Below are positions 49,858 through 58,476 of a stretch of DNA of 64,000 nucleotides, piece after piece. The stretch is from positions 1 to 64,000 of the forward strand of contig NZ_SPQT01000031.1 in NCBI RefSeq assembly GCF_004571025.1, given 5' to 3'. The position numbers and the translations under genes were made by a program. Below the pieces are notes generated by a model. It had not been told where the DNA came from. It made no database searches and saw only the letters and a program-made list of their open reading frames with translations. Source of the stretch: Bradyrhizobium niftali. Lineage in GTDB: Bacteria; Pseudomonadota; Alphaproteobacteria; Rhizobiales; Xanthobacteraceae. Each line of letters opens with the position of its first letter. The stretch's first letter is position 1.

Positions 49858-49871
49858 TTGACGCAGATCAA
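49858..49871. promoter_or_regulatory. FixK/FNR box (TTGACGCAGATCAA)
   Basis: TTGAC-GCAG-ATCAA, centre 86 bp before the CoA-transferase A start and 20 bp after the previous gene, giving the CoA-transferase operon its own promoter. Confidence 0.75.
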
Positions 49872-49949
49872 AGGAGTGCGCCGACCGCTCGCCAACATCG
49901 TCTCATCGTCGCCTTTCTTTGATCGCCTCTGCTGACTGGAGTTCCCATC

Positions 49950-50597
49950 ATGAGGGCCGTTTCCGTCGAAGAAGCCGTTGCGATGATCCCGTCCGGTGCG
50001 AGCGTCATGGTCGGCGGCTTCATGGGCGTCGGAACGCCGGAGCGCCTGCTCGACGAGATCGTCCGGCAGAAAAAGGCCGGCCTGACCTTGATCTGCAATG
50101 ACGCCGCCACGCCCGGCAAGGGCGTCGGCAAGCTGTTCGATGCAGCGCTGGTCTCGAGACTGACCGCAACGCATATCGGCCTCAATCCGAAGGCGCAGCA
50201 GCAGATGCTGGCGAACCAGATCGCCGTCGACCTCGTACCGCAAGGCACTTTCGTCGAACGCATCCGTGCGGGCGGATGCGGCCTCGGCGGCGTGCTGACG
50301 CCGACCGGCGTCGGAACGCTGGTCGCGGAAGGCAAGCGCCAGATCGAGGTCGACGGCAAGCCGTTCCTGCTGGAGACGGCGTTGCGGGCGCAGTTCGCGC
50401 TGGTGCACGCCTTCCTCGCCGACTATCTCGGCAACCTCGCTTACGCACTGACCTCCCGCAATTTCAATCCGGTCATGGCGATGGCCGCGGATACTGTCAT
50501 CGTCACGGCCGAGAACATCGTCCCCGTCGGCGTGATCGCGCCCGACCACGTCGTGACACCAGCGCCGCTCGTCGACTACCTCATTACGAACGGGTGA
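49950..50597 (+). CDS. 3-oxoacid CoA-transferase, subunit A
   Basis: 215 residues. VEEAVAMIPSGASVMVGGFM, GVGTPERLLDEIVRQ, GCGLGGVLTPTGVGTLVAEG and ADYLGNLAYALTSRNFNPVM are the AtoD/ScoA signatures. Together with subunit B (4-bp gap) it moves CoA between acetoacetate, butyrate or similar acids and acyl-CoA. First gene after its FixK box. Substrate range cannot be read from sequence. Confidence 0.95.
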   Translation: MRAVSVEEAVAMIPSGASVMVGGFMGVGTPERLLDEIVRQKKAGLTLICNDAATPGKGVGKLFDAALVSRLTATHIGLNPKAQQQMLANQIAVDLVPQGTFVERIRAGGCGLGGVLTPTGVGTLVAEGKRQIEVDGKPFLLETALRAQFALVHAFLADYLGNLAYALTSRNFNPVMAMAADTVIVTAENIVPVGVIAPDHVVTPAPLVDYLITNG

Positions 50598-50601
50598 GAC
50601 C

Positions 50602-51252
50602 ATGGATCCGCAAATCATCATCGCCCGGCGGGTGGCCAAGGAGCTGAAGAGCGGCAACCTCGTCAATCTCGGCATCGGCATCCCGACGCTGGTCGCAAAC
50701 TACGTTCCGCCGGACCTGAAAGTGTTCTTTCAATCCGAGAACGGATTGATCGGCACCGGGCCTATCCCCGAGCAAGGCTTGGCGCATCCGACGCTGACGG
50801 ACGCCGGCGGCCGCCCGATCAGCGCGCTGCCGGGTGCCAGCACGTTCGACAGTGCGATGTCGTTCGGGTTGATCCGCGGCGGCCATGTCGACGTCACCGT
50901 CCTTGGCGGCCTGCAAGTCGATGCGCAGGGCCATCTCGCCAACTGGATGATCCCCGGCAAGATGGTGCCGGGCATGGGCGGGGCCATGGATCTCGTCAGC
51001 GGCGCCAGGCGGGTCATCGTCGCCATGCAGCACGCGGCGAAGGGAAAATCCAAGATCGTCGCCAAATGCACGCTGCCGCTGACGTCGGCGCGACCGGTGC
51101 ACCTGGTCGTGACCGACATGGCGGTGATCGCATTCCCCGACGGCAGGGCTACCCTGCTGGAGACCGCGCCCGGCATCAGTGTCGGCGAGGTCATGGCGGT
51201 GACGGACGCCGAACTCGTCGTTCCCGACAACGTCCCGGAAATGAATATCTGA
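50602..51252 (+). CDS. 3-oxoacid CoA-transferase, subunit B
   Basis: 216 residues. GNLVNLGIGIPTLVANYVPP and the catalytic glutamate (Glu46) in FFQSENGLIGTGP, then GGHVDVTVLGGLQVDAQGHL, KMVPGMGGAMDLVSGARR and TDMAVIAFPDGRATLLE, the full AtoA/ScoB pattern. GGGTGAGACC before the ATG. Followed by the MaoC gene after 13 bp. Confidence 0.95.
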   Translation: MDPQIIIARRVAKELKSGNLVNLGIGIPTLVANYVPPDLKVFFQSENGLIGTGPIPEQGLAHPTLTDAGGRPISALPGASTFDSAMSFGLIRGGHVDVTVLGGLQVDAQGHLANWMIPGKMVPGMGGAMDLVSGARRVIVAMQHAAKGKSKIVAKCTLPLTSARPVHLVVTDMAVIAFPDGRATLLETAPGISVGEVMAVTDAELVVPDNVPEMNI

Positions 51253-51265
51253 GCAGGTGACCGAC

Positions 51266-51724
51266 ATGCGGACATTCAGCGACTTCAGCGAAATCAAATC
51301 CGCCGTGGGCACCGAGATCGGCGTCAGCGACTGGGTCGAGGTGACGCAGGATCGCATCAACCAGTTTGCCGAGGCGACCTGCGACCAGCAGTGGATCCAT
51401 GTCGATCAGGAGCGCGCCAGGAAGGAATCGCCCGGCGGCACCACCATCGCCCACGGCCTGTTGTCGCTTGCGCTTGCACCGCTCTTCATTCGATCGGTGA
51501 TGGGTCTCAAGGGCCTGCGCAACACCCTGAACTACGGCGCGGACAGGATACGATACCTGGCGCCCGTGCCGGCGGGCTCGAAGCTGCGCGGCCGTGTCAC
51601 CGTCGCCGAGGCGGAGGACGTGCCGCCCGACGGCTTGCGCGTGAACTACCATCTCGTGATCGAGATCGAAGGTGGCAAGAAGCCGGCCTGCGTCGCCGAG
51701 TTGATCGCGCTCCACTATCGCTGA
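51266..51724 (+). CDS. MaoC-family hydratase (PhaJ-like)
   Basis: 152 residues, one hotdog domain: DWVEVTQDRINQFAEATCDQ, QWIHVDQERAR with the catalytic Asp/His pair of R-specific enoyl-CoA hydratases, TTIAHGLLSLALAPLF and NYGADRIRYLAPVPAGSKL. Such enzymes interconvert crotonyl-CoA and (R)-3-hydroxybutyryl-CoA, the PHB monomer. AGGTGA before ATG 51266; a GTG three codons earlier is less likely. Third gene of the CoA-transferase operon. Confidence 0.92.
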   Translation: MRTFSDFSEIKSAVGTEIGVSDWVEVTQDRINQFAEATCDQQWIHVDQERARKESPGGTTIAHGLLSLALAPLFIRSVMGLKGLRNTLNYGADRIRYLAPVPAGSKLRGRVTVAEAEDVPPDGLRVNYHLVIEIEGGKKPACVAELIALHYR

Positions 51725-51753
51725 GCGGCGCGGAAGACGCGCGCCGGTCTCGT

Positions 51754-52542
51754 TCAGTCGATGATGTGATAGCCACCGTCGATATAGAGAACGCCGCCGG
51801 TGATCAGCCTGGCTCCGTCGAGCGCCAGAAACGCCGTGGCATTACCGACATCGTCGACGCTGACGAGGCTGCGCGCCGGCGCCTTCGATTGCGCCTTGTC
51901 CATCAGCTCGTCAAATTCGGGAATGCCCGACGCCGCGCGCGTGGCGAGCGGTCCCGGCGAGATCGCATGCACGCGGATACCCTTCGGACCTAGTTCAGCG
52001 GCAGCGTAGCGAACGGCCGCTTCAAGCGCTGCTTTTGCCACGCCCATGATGTTGTAGTTCTCCACGACCATCTGGCTGCCATAGTACGTCATGGTGAACA
52101 TCGTCCCGCCGTTCTTCATCAACGGCTCGGCGAGATGCGCCATGCGAAGGAACGACCAGCAGGAGACGTCCATCGTCTTCAGGAAGCCGTCGCGGCCGAC
52201 GTCCACGACGCGTCCGTGCAGCGCCTCTTTCGGTGAGAAGGCGATCGAGTGCAGCAGAAAATCGAGCTGCCCCCATTCCTTCGCGATCCGCTCGAACACC
52301 GTTTCGGTTTGCCCCTCCACCATGACGTCGAGCGGCATGAAGATCGGCGCCTCCAGCGCCTGCGCCAGCGGCTCGACGTGCTTCTTTGCACGGTCGTTCA
52401 GGTAGGTGACCGCGAGCTCGGCGCCGAGCGCGCGAAATGCCCTTGCGCATCCCCAGGCGATGGACTGGTCGTTGGCGATGCCGACGATCAGGCCCTTTTT
52501 CCCCTTCAGGGCAACCTTGGTATCGGGAAATACGGGAATCAT
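51754..52542 (-). CDS. fabI: FabI-type enoyl reductase paralogue
   Basis: 262 residues. GKKGLIVGIANDQSIAWGCA (the FabI nucleotide-binding pattern), LDFLLHSIAFSPKEAL, MTYYGSQMVVENYNIMGVAK (Tyr-x6-Lys catalytic pair), GIRVHAISPGPLATRAASGI and GGVLYIDGGYHIID. Clearly of the FabI SDR group. The operon (DUF3141-pta-ackA-fabI, ATG overlapping the ackA stop) is not a fatty-acid operon, so this copy may reduce crotonyl-CoA or ACP as an electron sink. That is inference; the fold alone cannot tell. Confidence 0.9.
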   Translation of the reverse strand: MIPVFPDTKVALKGKKGLIVGIANDQSIAWGCARAFRALGAELAVTYLNDRAKKHVEPLAQALEAPIFMPLDVMVEGQTETVFERIAKEWGQLDFLLHSIAFSPKEALHGRVVDVGRDGFLKTMDVSCWSFLRMAHLAEPLMKNGGTMFTMTYYGSQMVVENYNIMGVAKAALEAAVRYAAAELGPKGIRVHAISPGPLATRAASGIPEFDELMDKAQSKAPARSLVSVDDVGNATAFLALDGARLITGGVLYIDGGYHIID

Positions 52543-53753
52543 GACACCCTCTCTTGTCTGGGGTTGGTCGATGGCGTGTTGACCAGCAGCGCCAAGGTGT
52601 GCTGGGCGATCATCAGTTCCTCGTCAGTCGGCACGACGTAGACGGGGATCAGACTCTCGGAACGCGATATCAGCTGCGAATTGCGGGAATTCTCGGCCGG
52701 GTCGAGGCTGACACCGAGCCATCCGAGCTGCCCGACCACGCGCGCGCGAATGGTCGCGGAGTTCTCGCCGATGCCGGCCGTGAAGACGAAGGCATCCAGG
52801 CCCTGCAAGGCGGCCGCGAGCATGCCGGCATTGAGGCCGATCCGGTACACGAAATAGTCGATCGCCAGCTTCGCCCGGGCGTCTGCGCTGGCCTCGAGCT
52901 CACGCATGTCGTTGCTGACGCCCGAGAGCCCCTTCAGTCCGCAATCGCGATAGAGGAAGTTCTGCACGTTCGACGCCGACATGCCCTTTTCGGAAATGAG
53001 ATAGAGCACCACACCGGGATCGAGCTGGCCCGGGCGCGTTCCCATCGGCAATCCGTCCAGCGCCGTGAAGCCCATGGTGCTTTCGACGCTCTGCCCTGCC
53101 TTCAGCGCGCACATCGAGGCTCCGCTGCCGAGATGGGCAACGATGACCCGGCGTTTCGCGACGTCCGGCGCGATGTGCGGCAGGGTCTTCGCAATATATT
53201 CGTAGGACAACCCGTGAAAGCCATAGCGCCGCACGCCCTCGGCGTGAAGCTGGTGCGGGATTGCGTAATGGTCGGCGACCGCACTGTGCGTGCGATGAAA
53301 GGCGGTATCGAAGCATGCCACTTGCGGCAGCGTCGGGAAGCCGGCAAGGATCGAGCGGATCGGCGCAAGATTATGCGGTTGATGCAGCGGCGCAAGGCTG
53401 ACGAACCGCTCCAGCCGGGCGACGACGCCATGATCGATCCGTACCGGCCGATCATAGTCCGGACCGCCATGCACGACGCGGTGCCCAACCGCGATCGGGT
53501 CGATGCGAAGCTCGTCACGCAACCAGCTCCCCGCGATCTCCATCGCGGCCGGAACGTCCGCGACCGCCTCGATCGGGTAGGCGCGGTCGGCGAGCGTATC
53601 GCCATTCGCGCCGCTCGCCCGCAATCGCGGACGGCTACCAATGCCGTCCATCTGGCCCTTGAGCTGCCGCCGCAGCCTCCCCTCTCCCTCGATCGAAAAG
53701 ACCTGGAACTTGACGCTCGAGGAGCCCGCATTGACGACGAGAATCGTATCCAT
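52539..53753 (-). CDS. ackA: Acetate kinase
   Basis: 404 residues. ILVVNAGSSSVKFQVF, GHRVVHGGPDY, PLHQPHNLAPIRS, FDTAFHRTH, RRYGFHGLSYEYIA, VIVAHLGSGASMCAL, DGLPMGTRPGQLDPGVVLYL and FTAGIGENSATIRA are all present, so substrate and ATP sites are intact. It makes ATP from acetyl phosphate. The pta stop lies 5 bp upstream; a GTG nine bases earlier is an alternative start. Under FixK control through the box at 57024, it provides fermentative ATP. Confidence 0.97.
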   Translation of the reverse strand: MDTILVVNAGSSSVKFQVFSIEGEGRLRRQLKGQMDGIGSRPRLRASGANGDTLADRAYPIEAVADVPAAMEIAGSWLRDELRIDPIAVGHRVVHGGPDYDRPVRIDHGVVARLERFVSLAPLHQPHNLAPIRSILAGFPTLPQVACFDTAFHRTHSAVADHYAIPHQLHAEGVRRYGFHGLSYEYIAKTLPHIAPDVAKRRVIVAHLGSGASMCALKAGQSVESTMGFTALDGLPMGTRPGQLDPGVVLYLISEKGMSASNVQNFLYRDCGLKGLSGVSNDMRELEASADARAKLAIDYFVYRIGLNAGMLAAALQGLDAFVFTAGIGENSATIRARVVGQLGWLGVSLDPAENSRNSQLISRSESLIPVYVVPTDEELMIAQHTLALLVNTPSTNPRQERVS

Positions 53754-53758
53754 GATGG

Positions 53759-54721
53759 TCACGCGGCAACTGTCGGGGCGTGTTGACGCCGGGCATTGGC
53801 ATAGAGCGACGCCACCGCGCAGGATGCCATGCGCGCCCGCGGCGAGTCCGCCCGTGACGTCAGCACGACGGGCACCCGGGCGCCGAGCACGATGCCGGCG
53901 CCGTCGGCCTTGGCAAAGTAGGCCAGGTTTTTCGCCAGCATGTTGCCCGATTCGAGGTCGGGAACGACGAGGATCTGAGCCCGGCCGGCGACCTCGGACT
54001 TGATGCCCTTGATGCGCGCGGCCTCGGGATCGATGGCATTGTCGAACGCGAGCGGGCCGTCGAGCACGCCGCCGGTGATCTGCCCGCGATCAGCCATCTT
54101 GCAGAGCGCAGCCGCTTCGATCGTCGAGGGAATCTTGGACGTCACGGTTTCCACCGCCGAAAGGATTGCCACCCGCGGCGTCTTGCCGAATCCGGCCTCA
54201 TTGTAGAGATCGATGGCGTTCTGGATGATGTCGCGCTTGGCATCGAGATCGGGAAAGATGTTGATCGCGGCATCCGTCACCAACAGGGTTTCGGCATAGA
54301 CCGGCACGTCCATCACGAACACATGGCTGATGCGCCGGTCGGTGCGCAGACCGCCCACCTTCGCCGTCACCGCGCGCATCAACTCATCGGTGTGAAGGCT
54401 ACCCTTCATGAGCATTTCGCCCTTGGCTGCGTGGATCAGCTCGACACCTTTGGCGGCGGCCTCCTCGCTATGCGCGGCGTTGACGATCTCGAAGCCGGAG
54501 ATGTCGAGGCCGGAGCTGCGCGCGATATCGCCGATTCTGTTCGCGGGCCCGACCAGGATCGGCCGGATGATGCCGGCCTGCGCGCTGTCGACCGCGCCGC
54601 GCAACGAGGTTTCGTCGCAAGGATGCACCACGATTGTCGGAACCGGCGGCACCGCCTTTGCTGCCGCAATCAACCGGTCATACTTGCTGGGAGACTGCGT
54701 TTGCCTTGCTTCGGTTGACAT
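53759..54721 (-). CDS. pta: Phosphate acetyl/butyryltransferase
   Basis: 320 residues, single PTA_PTB domain: VPTIVVHPCDETSLRGAVDS, ILVGPANRIGDIARSSGLD, KGSLHTDELMRAV, VTDAAINIFPDLDAKRDII, ILSAVETVTSKIPSTIEAAA and NAIDPEAARIKGIKSEVAGR. This short form, without the DRTGG domain, includes phosphate butyryltransferases, so it may act on acetyl-CoA and/or butyryl-CoA. Coupled with ackA. 29 bp after the DUF3141 gene. Confidence 0.93.
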   Translation of the reverse strand: MSTEARQTQSPSKYDRLIAAAKAVPPVPTIVVHPCDETSLRGAVDSAQAGIIRPILVGPANRIGDIARSSGLDISGFEIVNAAHSEEAAAKGVELIHAAKGEMLMKGSLHTDELMRAVTAKVGGLRTDRRISHVFVMDVPVYAETLLVTDAAINIFPDLDAKRDIIQNAIDLYNEAGFGKTPRVAILSAVETVTSKIPSTIEAAALCKMADRGQITGGVLDGPLAFDNAIDPEAARIKGIKSEVAGRAQILVVPDLESGNMLAKNLAYFAKADGAGIVLGARVPVVLTSRADSPRARMASCAVASLYANARRQHAPTVAA

Positions 54722-54750
54722 GATGTCGCTCCCAATCCTTGCAGACAGCC

Positions 54751-56970
54751 TTACGACGCCTTCGCCTTTGGATCGAAAGGGGCGACGTTCGATTCTCCTT
54801 CACCTGTATCGACGCCGAACAACGCGGCGACGCGCCGGAGGCGACTTGCGCGCTCGCCCGTGATCTCGCCGCTTGCGGAGAGCACCTCGCGTATCGCCGC
54901 GAAGGCCGCACGCCGCTGGTTGACATCCTCGGGCAACAGCTTCTGAACGGCTGCCAAAGCACCTTCCCGATCGATCAGCAGCATGAAGAACTGCTCGCGG
55001 ACCAGCATCTTGAACTCCGGAAGCGTCATTCGCTGTCCACTGTAGTCGCGACGGATCTGGCGCAACGCCTCAATGCTGCGTTCGTCGACCATTCCCCGCG
55101 CCGACCCGATGTAAAGCAGGCTTCGAATGGCCGCCTCGCGCAGGCCGCCCTCGCCGATCCCGGATTTCAGCTGCGCAACCCGCTTGTCCAGCATCGCGCG
55201 ATGCTCGGCTGACATTTCGCGCCGGCGCGACAGCTCGGATTTCGGATCGATCCCAAGCGCGGCCTGCACCGCCGGCGAGCCGTAGAGGTTGAGAAAGATC
55301 GTTTCGCTCAATGCCTCCTGTGCGTCACGCCAGCTGTCGAGTGCGTGAACGATCTGCTTGGACACCTGCTCCTGAAATGCAAGGAACGGATTGTCCTTGG
55401 CGACCGGCTTGCGGTTGTCCTCGATCGCGTCAGCGGCCGACTTCACAGCCGTCATCCACGGATTTTGGCTGCTGAGCGCCTCATACTGAAGCCGCAGCGG
55501 GTGCAGGTGGCGCATCGTCTCTGCCATTTGCGGTGTGACCAGCTTCTTGATCCAGGGCTGGGCGAACTTCTGGTAGGAGGCGAGGTTGAGTTCCGAGACG
55601 CGTTTGGCGGCAGCGAAGCGCCGCTCGTCCTCGGGCGAATTGCCGCCCATGGCGCGGATGTCGTCGAGCGTCCGCGCCTCGCACCGCATCACCCACTGGC
55701 CGACCACGAGGTCGGAGCTCGTTGTCTCCTCGCCCTTGGCTTCGAACGTGGCTTCATAGAGACCGGGCGGCAGCACGTCGATCAGATCGATGTTGCTCGA
55801 GAACTCCGCGTGTTCTTTCTTGGCGACGCCGCCGGACACGAAGATACCGAGATGCCCAACGCTCTCGTGAACGGTGTAGACGATCGTCTGCCCATAGGCC
55901 CTGATCTCGTCGACGTCGGCGTAGCAATCGAGGATCCAGTCCAGCGCCTGTTGCGGCGGCGTGACGTTGTCGCCCTCGGAGCAGAACACCACGATCGGCG
56001 ACCTGATGTTGCGCAGGTCCACCTTCTGGCCGTCGGACATCTCGATCTTGCCGGCAGCGAGATTGTTGCCGATGAAGAGCTCATCGACGATGAACTGGAT
56101 TTCCTCGGCATTCAGGTTGACATGGCCGCCCCACCATCGCTCGAATTCGAGATAGCGGTTCGCCTCGGTATCGACCTTGGAATAGACGTTGTACTGCTTG
56201 GTCCACAGGGTGTTCGATGGATTCTGGTTCTCGAAGTTCTGCACCAGCCAGGCGCCGTCGAACTTTCCGGCGCCGAGATCGCTGGTCATCGCGGTGAGCC
56301 AACTTCCACCCAGAAGGCCGCCGGAATAACGCATCGGATACTTGCCGTGCACGCCGGCCCAATAGGCGAGCGGCGCACCCGCGATGATCAGCGGCCCGAA
56401 CAGTTCCGGCCGCAGTGACGCCAGGATCATGACGGCCCAGCCGGCCTGGCAATTGCCGATCACGCAAGGCTTTCCGTCGGCGTCCGGATGACGGCTGATG
56501 ACCTTTTCGATGAAAATGGCTTCGGCGCGCGCGATGCGTTCGATGGTCTGACCGGGCATCGGCTCCGGCAGGAAGCCGATGAAGTAACAGGGATGCCCGG
56601 CCTTCATCGCGACGCCGATCTCGCTATCGGCCTTGAAACCGCCGATGCCCGGGCCATGGCCCGCGCGCGGATCGATCACGACAAACGGCCGTCGCTTGAG
56701 ATCAATCTCCACGTCCTTGGGCGGGATGATACGGACCAGCGCATAGTTGACCGGCTCGTCCAGCTGACGGCCGTCCATAATCAGTTCGGCGGCATACTGC
56801 AGGACATGCGGCGCCGTCTGTGCGACGTGCTCCCGGTATTGATCGCCGCGCTGACGCATGATGTCCAGGAACAGCACACTCCGCTGGCTCGCGTCGACCA
56901 TGTATTCCACGGCCGAAGCGACAAGTCCGGACAAGGGGCCGCCTGGCAGGTTTGGCTTTTCCATCGACAT
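54751..56970 (-). CDS. DUF3141 protein, PHA-synthase-like alpha/beta hydrolase
   Basis: 739 residues. The N-terminal half has RRPFVVIDPRAGHGPGIGGF, PCYFIGFLPEPMPGQTI and an elbow CVIGNCQAGWAVMILASL with Cys174 in the nucleophile position (G-x-C-x-A-G), as in PHA synthases, plus acid and base regions FCSEGDNVTPPQQALDWI and VHESVGHLGIFVSGG. The C-terminal half (430-739) is helical. DUF3141 proteins are typically found beside pta/ackA, as here. A second ATG six bases downstream (56964) fits the GGAG ribosome site better. FixK box 60 bp upstream. Role unknown; a PHB- or acyl-CoA-related transferase is plausible. Confidence 0.92.
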   Translation of the reverse strand: MSMEKPNLPGGPLSGLVASAVEYMVDASQRSVLFLDIMRQRGDQYREHVAQTAPHVLQYAAELIMDGRQLDEPVNYALVRIIPPKDVEIDLKRRPFVVIDPRAGHGPGIGGFKADSEIGVAMKAGHPCYFIGFLPEPMPGQTIERIARAEAIFIEKVISRHPDADGKPCVIGNCQAGWAVMILASLRPELFGPLIIAGAPLAYWAGVHGKYPMRYSGGLLGGSWLTAMTSDLGAGKFDGAWLVQNFENQNPSNTLWTKQYNVYSKVDTEANRYLEFERWWGGHVNLNAEEIQFIVDELFIGNNLAAGKIEMSDGQKVDLRNIRSPIVVFCSEGDNVTPPQQALDWILDCYADVDEIRAYGQTIVYTVHESVGHLGIFVSGGVAKKEHAEFSSNIDLIDVLPPGLYEATFEAKGEETTSSDLVVGQWVMRCEARTLDDIRAMGGNSPEDERRFAAAKRVSELNLASYQKFAQPWIKKLVTPQMAETMRHLHPLRLQYEALSSQNPWMTAVKSAADAIEDNRKPVAKDNPFLAFQEQVSKQIVHALDSWRDAQEALSETIFLNLYGSPAVQAALGIDPKSELSRRREMSAEHRAMLDKRVAQLKSGIGEGGLREAAIRSLLYIGSARGMVDERSIEALRQIRRDYSGQRMTLPEFKMLVREQFFMLLIDREGALAAVQKLLPEDVNQRRAAFAAIREVLSASGEITGERASRLRRVAALFGVDTGEGESNVAPFDPKAKAS

Positions 56971-57023
56971 ACTCCGCCTCGTCGTCGCGCGACTTCATCC
57001 AAGGCGCTCCGAGGCGTCCGACA

Positions 57024-57037
57024 TTGATTTAGGTCAA
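57024..57037. promoter_or_regulatory. FixK/FNR box (TTGATTTAGGTCAA)
   Basis: TTGAT-TTAG-GTCAA, centre 60 bp before the DUF3141 start. It overlaps the last bases of the upstream AI-2E-family gene. Confidence 0.82.
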
Positions 57038-58125
57038 CGGTCGATGGTCGCTTGCGGCGCCGCGCCGGCGCGATCGGTCCTGATCCAGGCCACGGCGAGC
57101 TCCCAGGACACCGACAGGATGATGGGTCCGATGAAAAGGCCGAGGATTCCGTGGCCGATCGTGCCGCCGATCACGCCGATCAGGATGACGAGCGTCGGCG
57201 TTGTCAGGCCGCGTCCCATCACCATTGGTTTCAGTATATTGTCGAGAATGCTGACGATTCCGAGGAACAACGTCAGCATTAATGCGGTAGTGACGTCCTT
57301 GTCGGTCCATATCCAGATGATCACGGGGAGCATGATGATGGCTCCGCCGATCTGCACGATGGAGAGCAACAGCACCAGGAGCGCGAGCAAGCCGGCGATC
57401 GGAATGCCCGCCAACTTGAAGCCGATACCGGCCAGCAGCGCCTGAATGACGGCGATGCCGATCACACCCTGGGCTACCGCGCGGATGGTCGCGCCTGCGA
57501 GATCCAGGAAGTGCTCGCTCTGCTCGGGCACGACCCGCGACAGGAAGCTCCTGCCCGCCGCCACGAGCTGCGGTCCATAGGGAAACAGGCAGCCGGCGGC
57601 GACGACCGACAGCAGGAATTTGACGGTGCCCACGCCGGCATCGCCCACAATGCCGAGGAGCGTACCGGCGAAAGGCTTCAGATACGGCGCAATCCGTTGC
57701 AGGACCGCGCGGAGATTGGTCGAGGCCTGATCCCAGAACTCGTAAAGCGGTGCGCCGATCAGCGGCCAGGTCTTGATCGCGGCCGGCGGCGAAGGAATCG
57801 CCAGATCGCCTGCGGCCAGCTCGTCGGCAAAGTCCTTGACCCCGTCCACCGCACCCAAGCCGAGCCACGCCGCCGGCCCAATGACAATGGCGAGGTTAAC
57901 GGCCGTGAGAAGCACCGCGGCAAGCTTCGTCCGGCCACCGAGGATCTTGGCGAGGAGGACGAAAGCCGGATTGAGCGCGACAGCAAGCACGAGGGCCCAG
58001 ACCAGAATCGTCACAAACGGGCGGATCAGATAGAAGGTCCAGACAATCAACAGAGCCAGCAATCCGAGTCGGATCACGAGCTGGATCACGTCCTCTCCGG
58101 TGAGAAGCTGGCGAAGTGTCTTCAA
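57034..58125 (-). CDS. AI-2E/PerM-family membrane permease
   Basis: 363 residues. Two N-terminal membrane helices (LLALLIVWTFYLIRPFVTIL), a middle section, then a block of helices with GVIGIAVIQALLAGIGFKLA, GIPIAGLLALLVLLLSIVQI and DNILKPMVMGRGLTTPTLVI, the typical PerM/YdiK ending. Family members export peptides, autoinducer or ions; some are Na+/H+ antiporters. A FixK box stands 64 bp before ATG 58125, so it shares low-oxygen control with the downstream fermentation operon. Confidence 0.9.
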   Translation of the reverse strand: MKTLRQLLTGEDVIQLVIRLGLLALLIVWTFYLIRPFVTILVWALVLAVALNPAFVLLAKILGGRTKLAAVLLTAVNLAIVIGPAAWLGLGAVDGVKDFADELAAGDLAIPSPPAAIKTWPLIGAPLYEFWDQASTNLRAVLQRIAPYLKPFAGTLLGIVGDAGVGTVKFLLSVVAAGCLFPYGPQLVAAGRSFLSRVVPEQSEHFLDLAGATIRAVAQGVIGIAVIQALLAGIGFKLAGIPIAGLLALLVLLLSIVQIGGAIIMLPVIIWIWTDKDVTTALMLTLFLGIVSILDNILKPMVMGRGLTTPTLVILIGVIGGTIGHGILGLFIGPIILSVSWELAVAWIRTDRAGAAPQATIDR

Positions 58126-58181
58126 GGCGGCGTCCAGATCTGGTCTAAAGGGAGCGTAGCCGGCGCTTCGACGTTGCGATC

Positions 58182-58195
58182 TTGATCTGGATCAA
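58182..58195. promoter_or_regulatory. FixK/FNR box (TTGATCTGGATCAA)
   Basis: TTGAT-CTGG-ATCAA, a near-perfect palindrome, centre 64 bp before the AI-2E-family permease start. Confidence 0.88.
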
Positions 58196-58350
58196 GCACC
58201 CGAGCGGATACGGCGACCTTATCGGCTGACGTCGGGCATGATCAGAGCCCAACCTGCCTGCACGGGAGGCCGCGATGTCCGAGGTCGCCAGCTGCAGTGC
58301 GTCGGCCTGATAGCTCGGCCTGCATTATTGAAGCTTGACGCCAAGTGCGG

Positions 58351-58380
58351 AAAACCCCTGCCGGGCCTTCCCGGCAGGGG
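58351..58380 (-). terminator. Rho-independent terminator of the sugar ABC operon
   Basis: On the minus strand, CCCCTGCCGGG-AAGG-CCCGGCAGGGG followed by TTTT: an 11-bp perfect stem with a 4-base loop. It lies 97 bp after the substrate-binding gene stop (58477). It separates the sugar operon from the low-oxygen island. Confidence 0.85.
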
Positions 58381-58476
58381 GCTGTCTTGCAGCGCGACCA
58401 CGGAGGCCTCGGACGCACAACCATGCACCATCCGAGCGCCACCGACCGATACGTCCCCGCGAAAGATGCAGAATGG

